Source: Ustulina deusta
Taxonomy: Eukaryota; Ascomycota; Sordariomycetes; Xylariales; Xylariaceae
NCBI GenBank assembly: GCA_023159155.1
Contig: JAJNNX010000002.1
Location: 496,001-560,000 of the forward strand
Direction: 5' to 3'
DNA: 64,000 nt
Shown: in pieces, positions 63,179-64,000 of the stretch
How the letters are laid out: every line of letters begins with the position of its first letter
Numbering within the stretch: the first letter of the stretch is position 1
Position numbers and translations under genes: made by a program
Notes under the pieces: model-generated
The model's input: the letters and a program-made list of their open reading frames with translations, nothing else
Databases searched by the model: none
Told to the model about the DNA's origin: nothing

Positions 63179-64000
63179 TTAAGCATTAAAGCTCTTGCGC
63201 CGTGCTTCTTTTTCTGCCTCTTCTTTGACTTTCTCTGTCTGTTCCTTTTCCTTCATTTCTCTGACCTTGGCCAGCACGACCTCACGGAAGATAGCCCCTT
63301 TTAGGGTACGACTGAGTCTGCCTTTGCCTCCAGTAGATGTCTCCTCCTGAACTTGGGTATCCTGGGCCTCGATTTCTGCAGCTGGTGGGTTGCCAAGAAA
63401 ATCAGGGTTCTCAGGGTCATCTTCTTGAATCTTGAGGGCTTCAATGCGATTGGATAGCTTCACAAGTTCGATGCCACGACGGAGTCGTGCCTTGGCCATA
63501 TAGGCCTTGATCTCGGGCAGCAAGTTGTGTTCAGTGGCGCTCTCGCCGCTGAGCCATGGGTGTTTAAGTGCTTGCTAAAAGATAAATTAGTGCTGCTGTA
63601 TATGCTGAGGTTTATCCAGATCTGATTGGAACATACCGAGCTAGTCCACCTATCTTCGGGATCTGGGCGCAAGAGACGCAAGATGAAGTCCTTTGCATCG
63701 TCACTGACGTCTCTCCAATAGCGCTCATGGAACACCACATTTGCGTTGCTACACTCATCGATCAAATCCTGAAGGTTTTCCGAGCGGAAAGGCGAGTAGC
63801 CGCATAAAAGCGTGTACGTGATAACCCCCATGGACCACATATCAACGGGCTTTCCATGGCCTTTTTTCAACATAACTTCTGGAGCGGCATACCCGAAGGA
63901 CCCCGCCATGGTTGTGAGGACCTCGTCTTTAGTGTCCAGCATCTTTGCAATACCGAAATCGGCTAGCACAAGATCGGAATGCGGGTCTTTCGTTTGGTAT
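63179..64000 (-). CDS. CaM-kinase-type Ser/Thr protein kinase, N-terminus outside the window
   Basis: Minus-strand exons from beyond 64000 to 63637 and 63574-63179, joined over a 62-nt GTATGT..TAG intron in phase 0. Visible kinase features: the DFG motif in LADFGIAKML, an activation loop ending in SFGYAAPEV (APE motif), WSMGVITYTLLCGYSPF, the subdomain XI Arg in PEDRWTSS, and ALKHPWLSG. The catalytic loop and the ATP site lie outside the window. After the kinase domain comes a helical tail (MAKARLRRGIELVKLSNRIE) that could be the autoinhibitory and calmodulin-binding part, then an acidic and a Lys/Glu-rich coiled region ending KEARRKSFNA. Known relatives are Ca2+/calmodulin-dependent kinases of filamentous fungi; class assignment is from these motifs. 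Confidence 0.88.

Noticed and set aside
1..64000. CRISPR arrays, telomere repeats, rRNA, intact transposons
   Set aside because: No regular spacer-repeat pattern, no TTAGGG runs, no rRNA-like blocks and no transposase or reverse transcriptase motifs seen.

Overview
The window is nuclear DNA of a filamentous ascomycete (Pezizomycotina, most likely Sordariomycetes). Evidence: short introns of about 47-150 nt with GT-AG borders, uncoupled single genes, a group III hybrid histidine kinase with a HAMP-repeat array, a Zn2Cys6 regulator, several families known mainly from filamentous fungi (DUF7053-like, SAM plus HMG-box, acetoacetate-decarboxylase-like), and intergenic DNA sprinkled with ACCTAGGT palindromes. 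The species cannot be named from sequence alone. Gene models were joined by hand at splice sites and the exon sums were checked for reading frame.

Layout. 0-13 kb is accessory in character: a 2OG-Fe(II) oxygenase running off the left edge (minus), a MYND zinc-finger protein (minus), a Zn2Cys6 transcription factor (plus) with a CGG ladder, CCAAT and TATA upstream, and an acetoacetate-decarboxylase-like protein (plus). 13-28 kb holds a possible small spliced gene at 14 kb, condensin CAP-H/Brn1 (plus), a SAM plus HMG-box protein (minus) and an 88-residue coiled-coil protein (plus). 28-32 kb is the osmosensing hybrid histidine kinase (OS-1/Nik1 type, minus). 32-39 kb is a gene desert. 39-49 kb is a divergent pair of membrane-traffic genes: a Munc13/Ync13-like C2 protein (minus) and a BAR-PH-ArfGAP (plus). 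50-55 kb has a DUF7053-like gene and Mediator Med14 (both minus). 55-60 kb is gene-poor with decayed coding segments. 60-64 kb has a conserved protein of unknown function (plus) and the C-terminal half of a CaM-kinase-type kinase cut by the right edge (minus).

How the genes work together. Most are single-copy housekeeping or signalling genes with no operon-like logic. The clearest functional neighbours are the Munc13-like and ArfGAP genes, which share one 1.9 kb divergent promoter region. The regulator and the decarboxylase-like gene at 7-12.5 kb might be part of a small metabolic locus, but no PKS, NRPS or transporter lies nearby. No rRNA, tRNA, intact transposon or CRISPR array was found. 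The best leads are the CGG ladder at the transcription factor promoter, the missing in-frame splice in that same gene, the duplicated stop-codon block at the end of the ArfGAP gene, and the possible small spliced gene at 14 kb.
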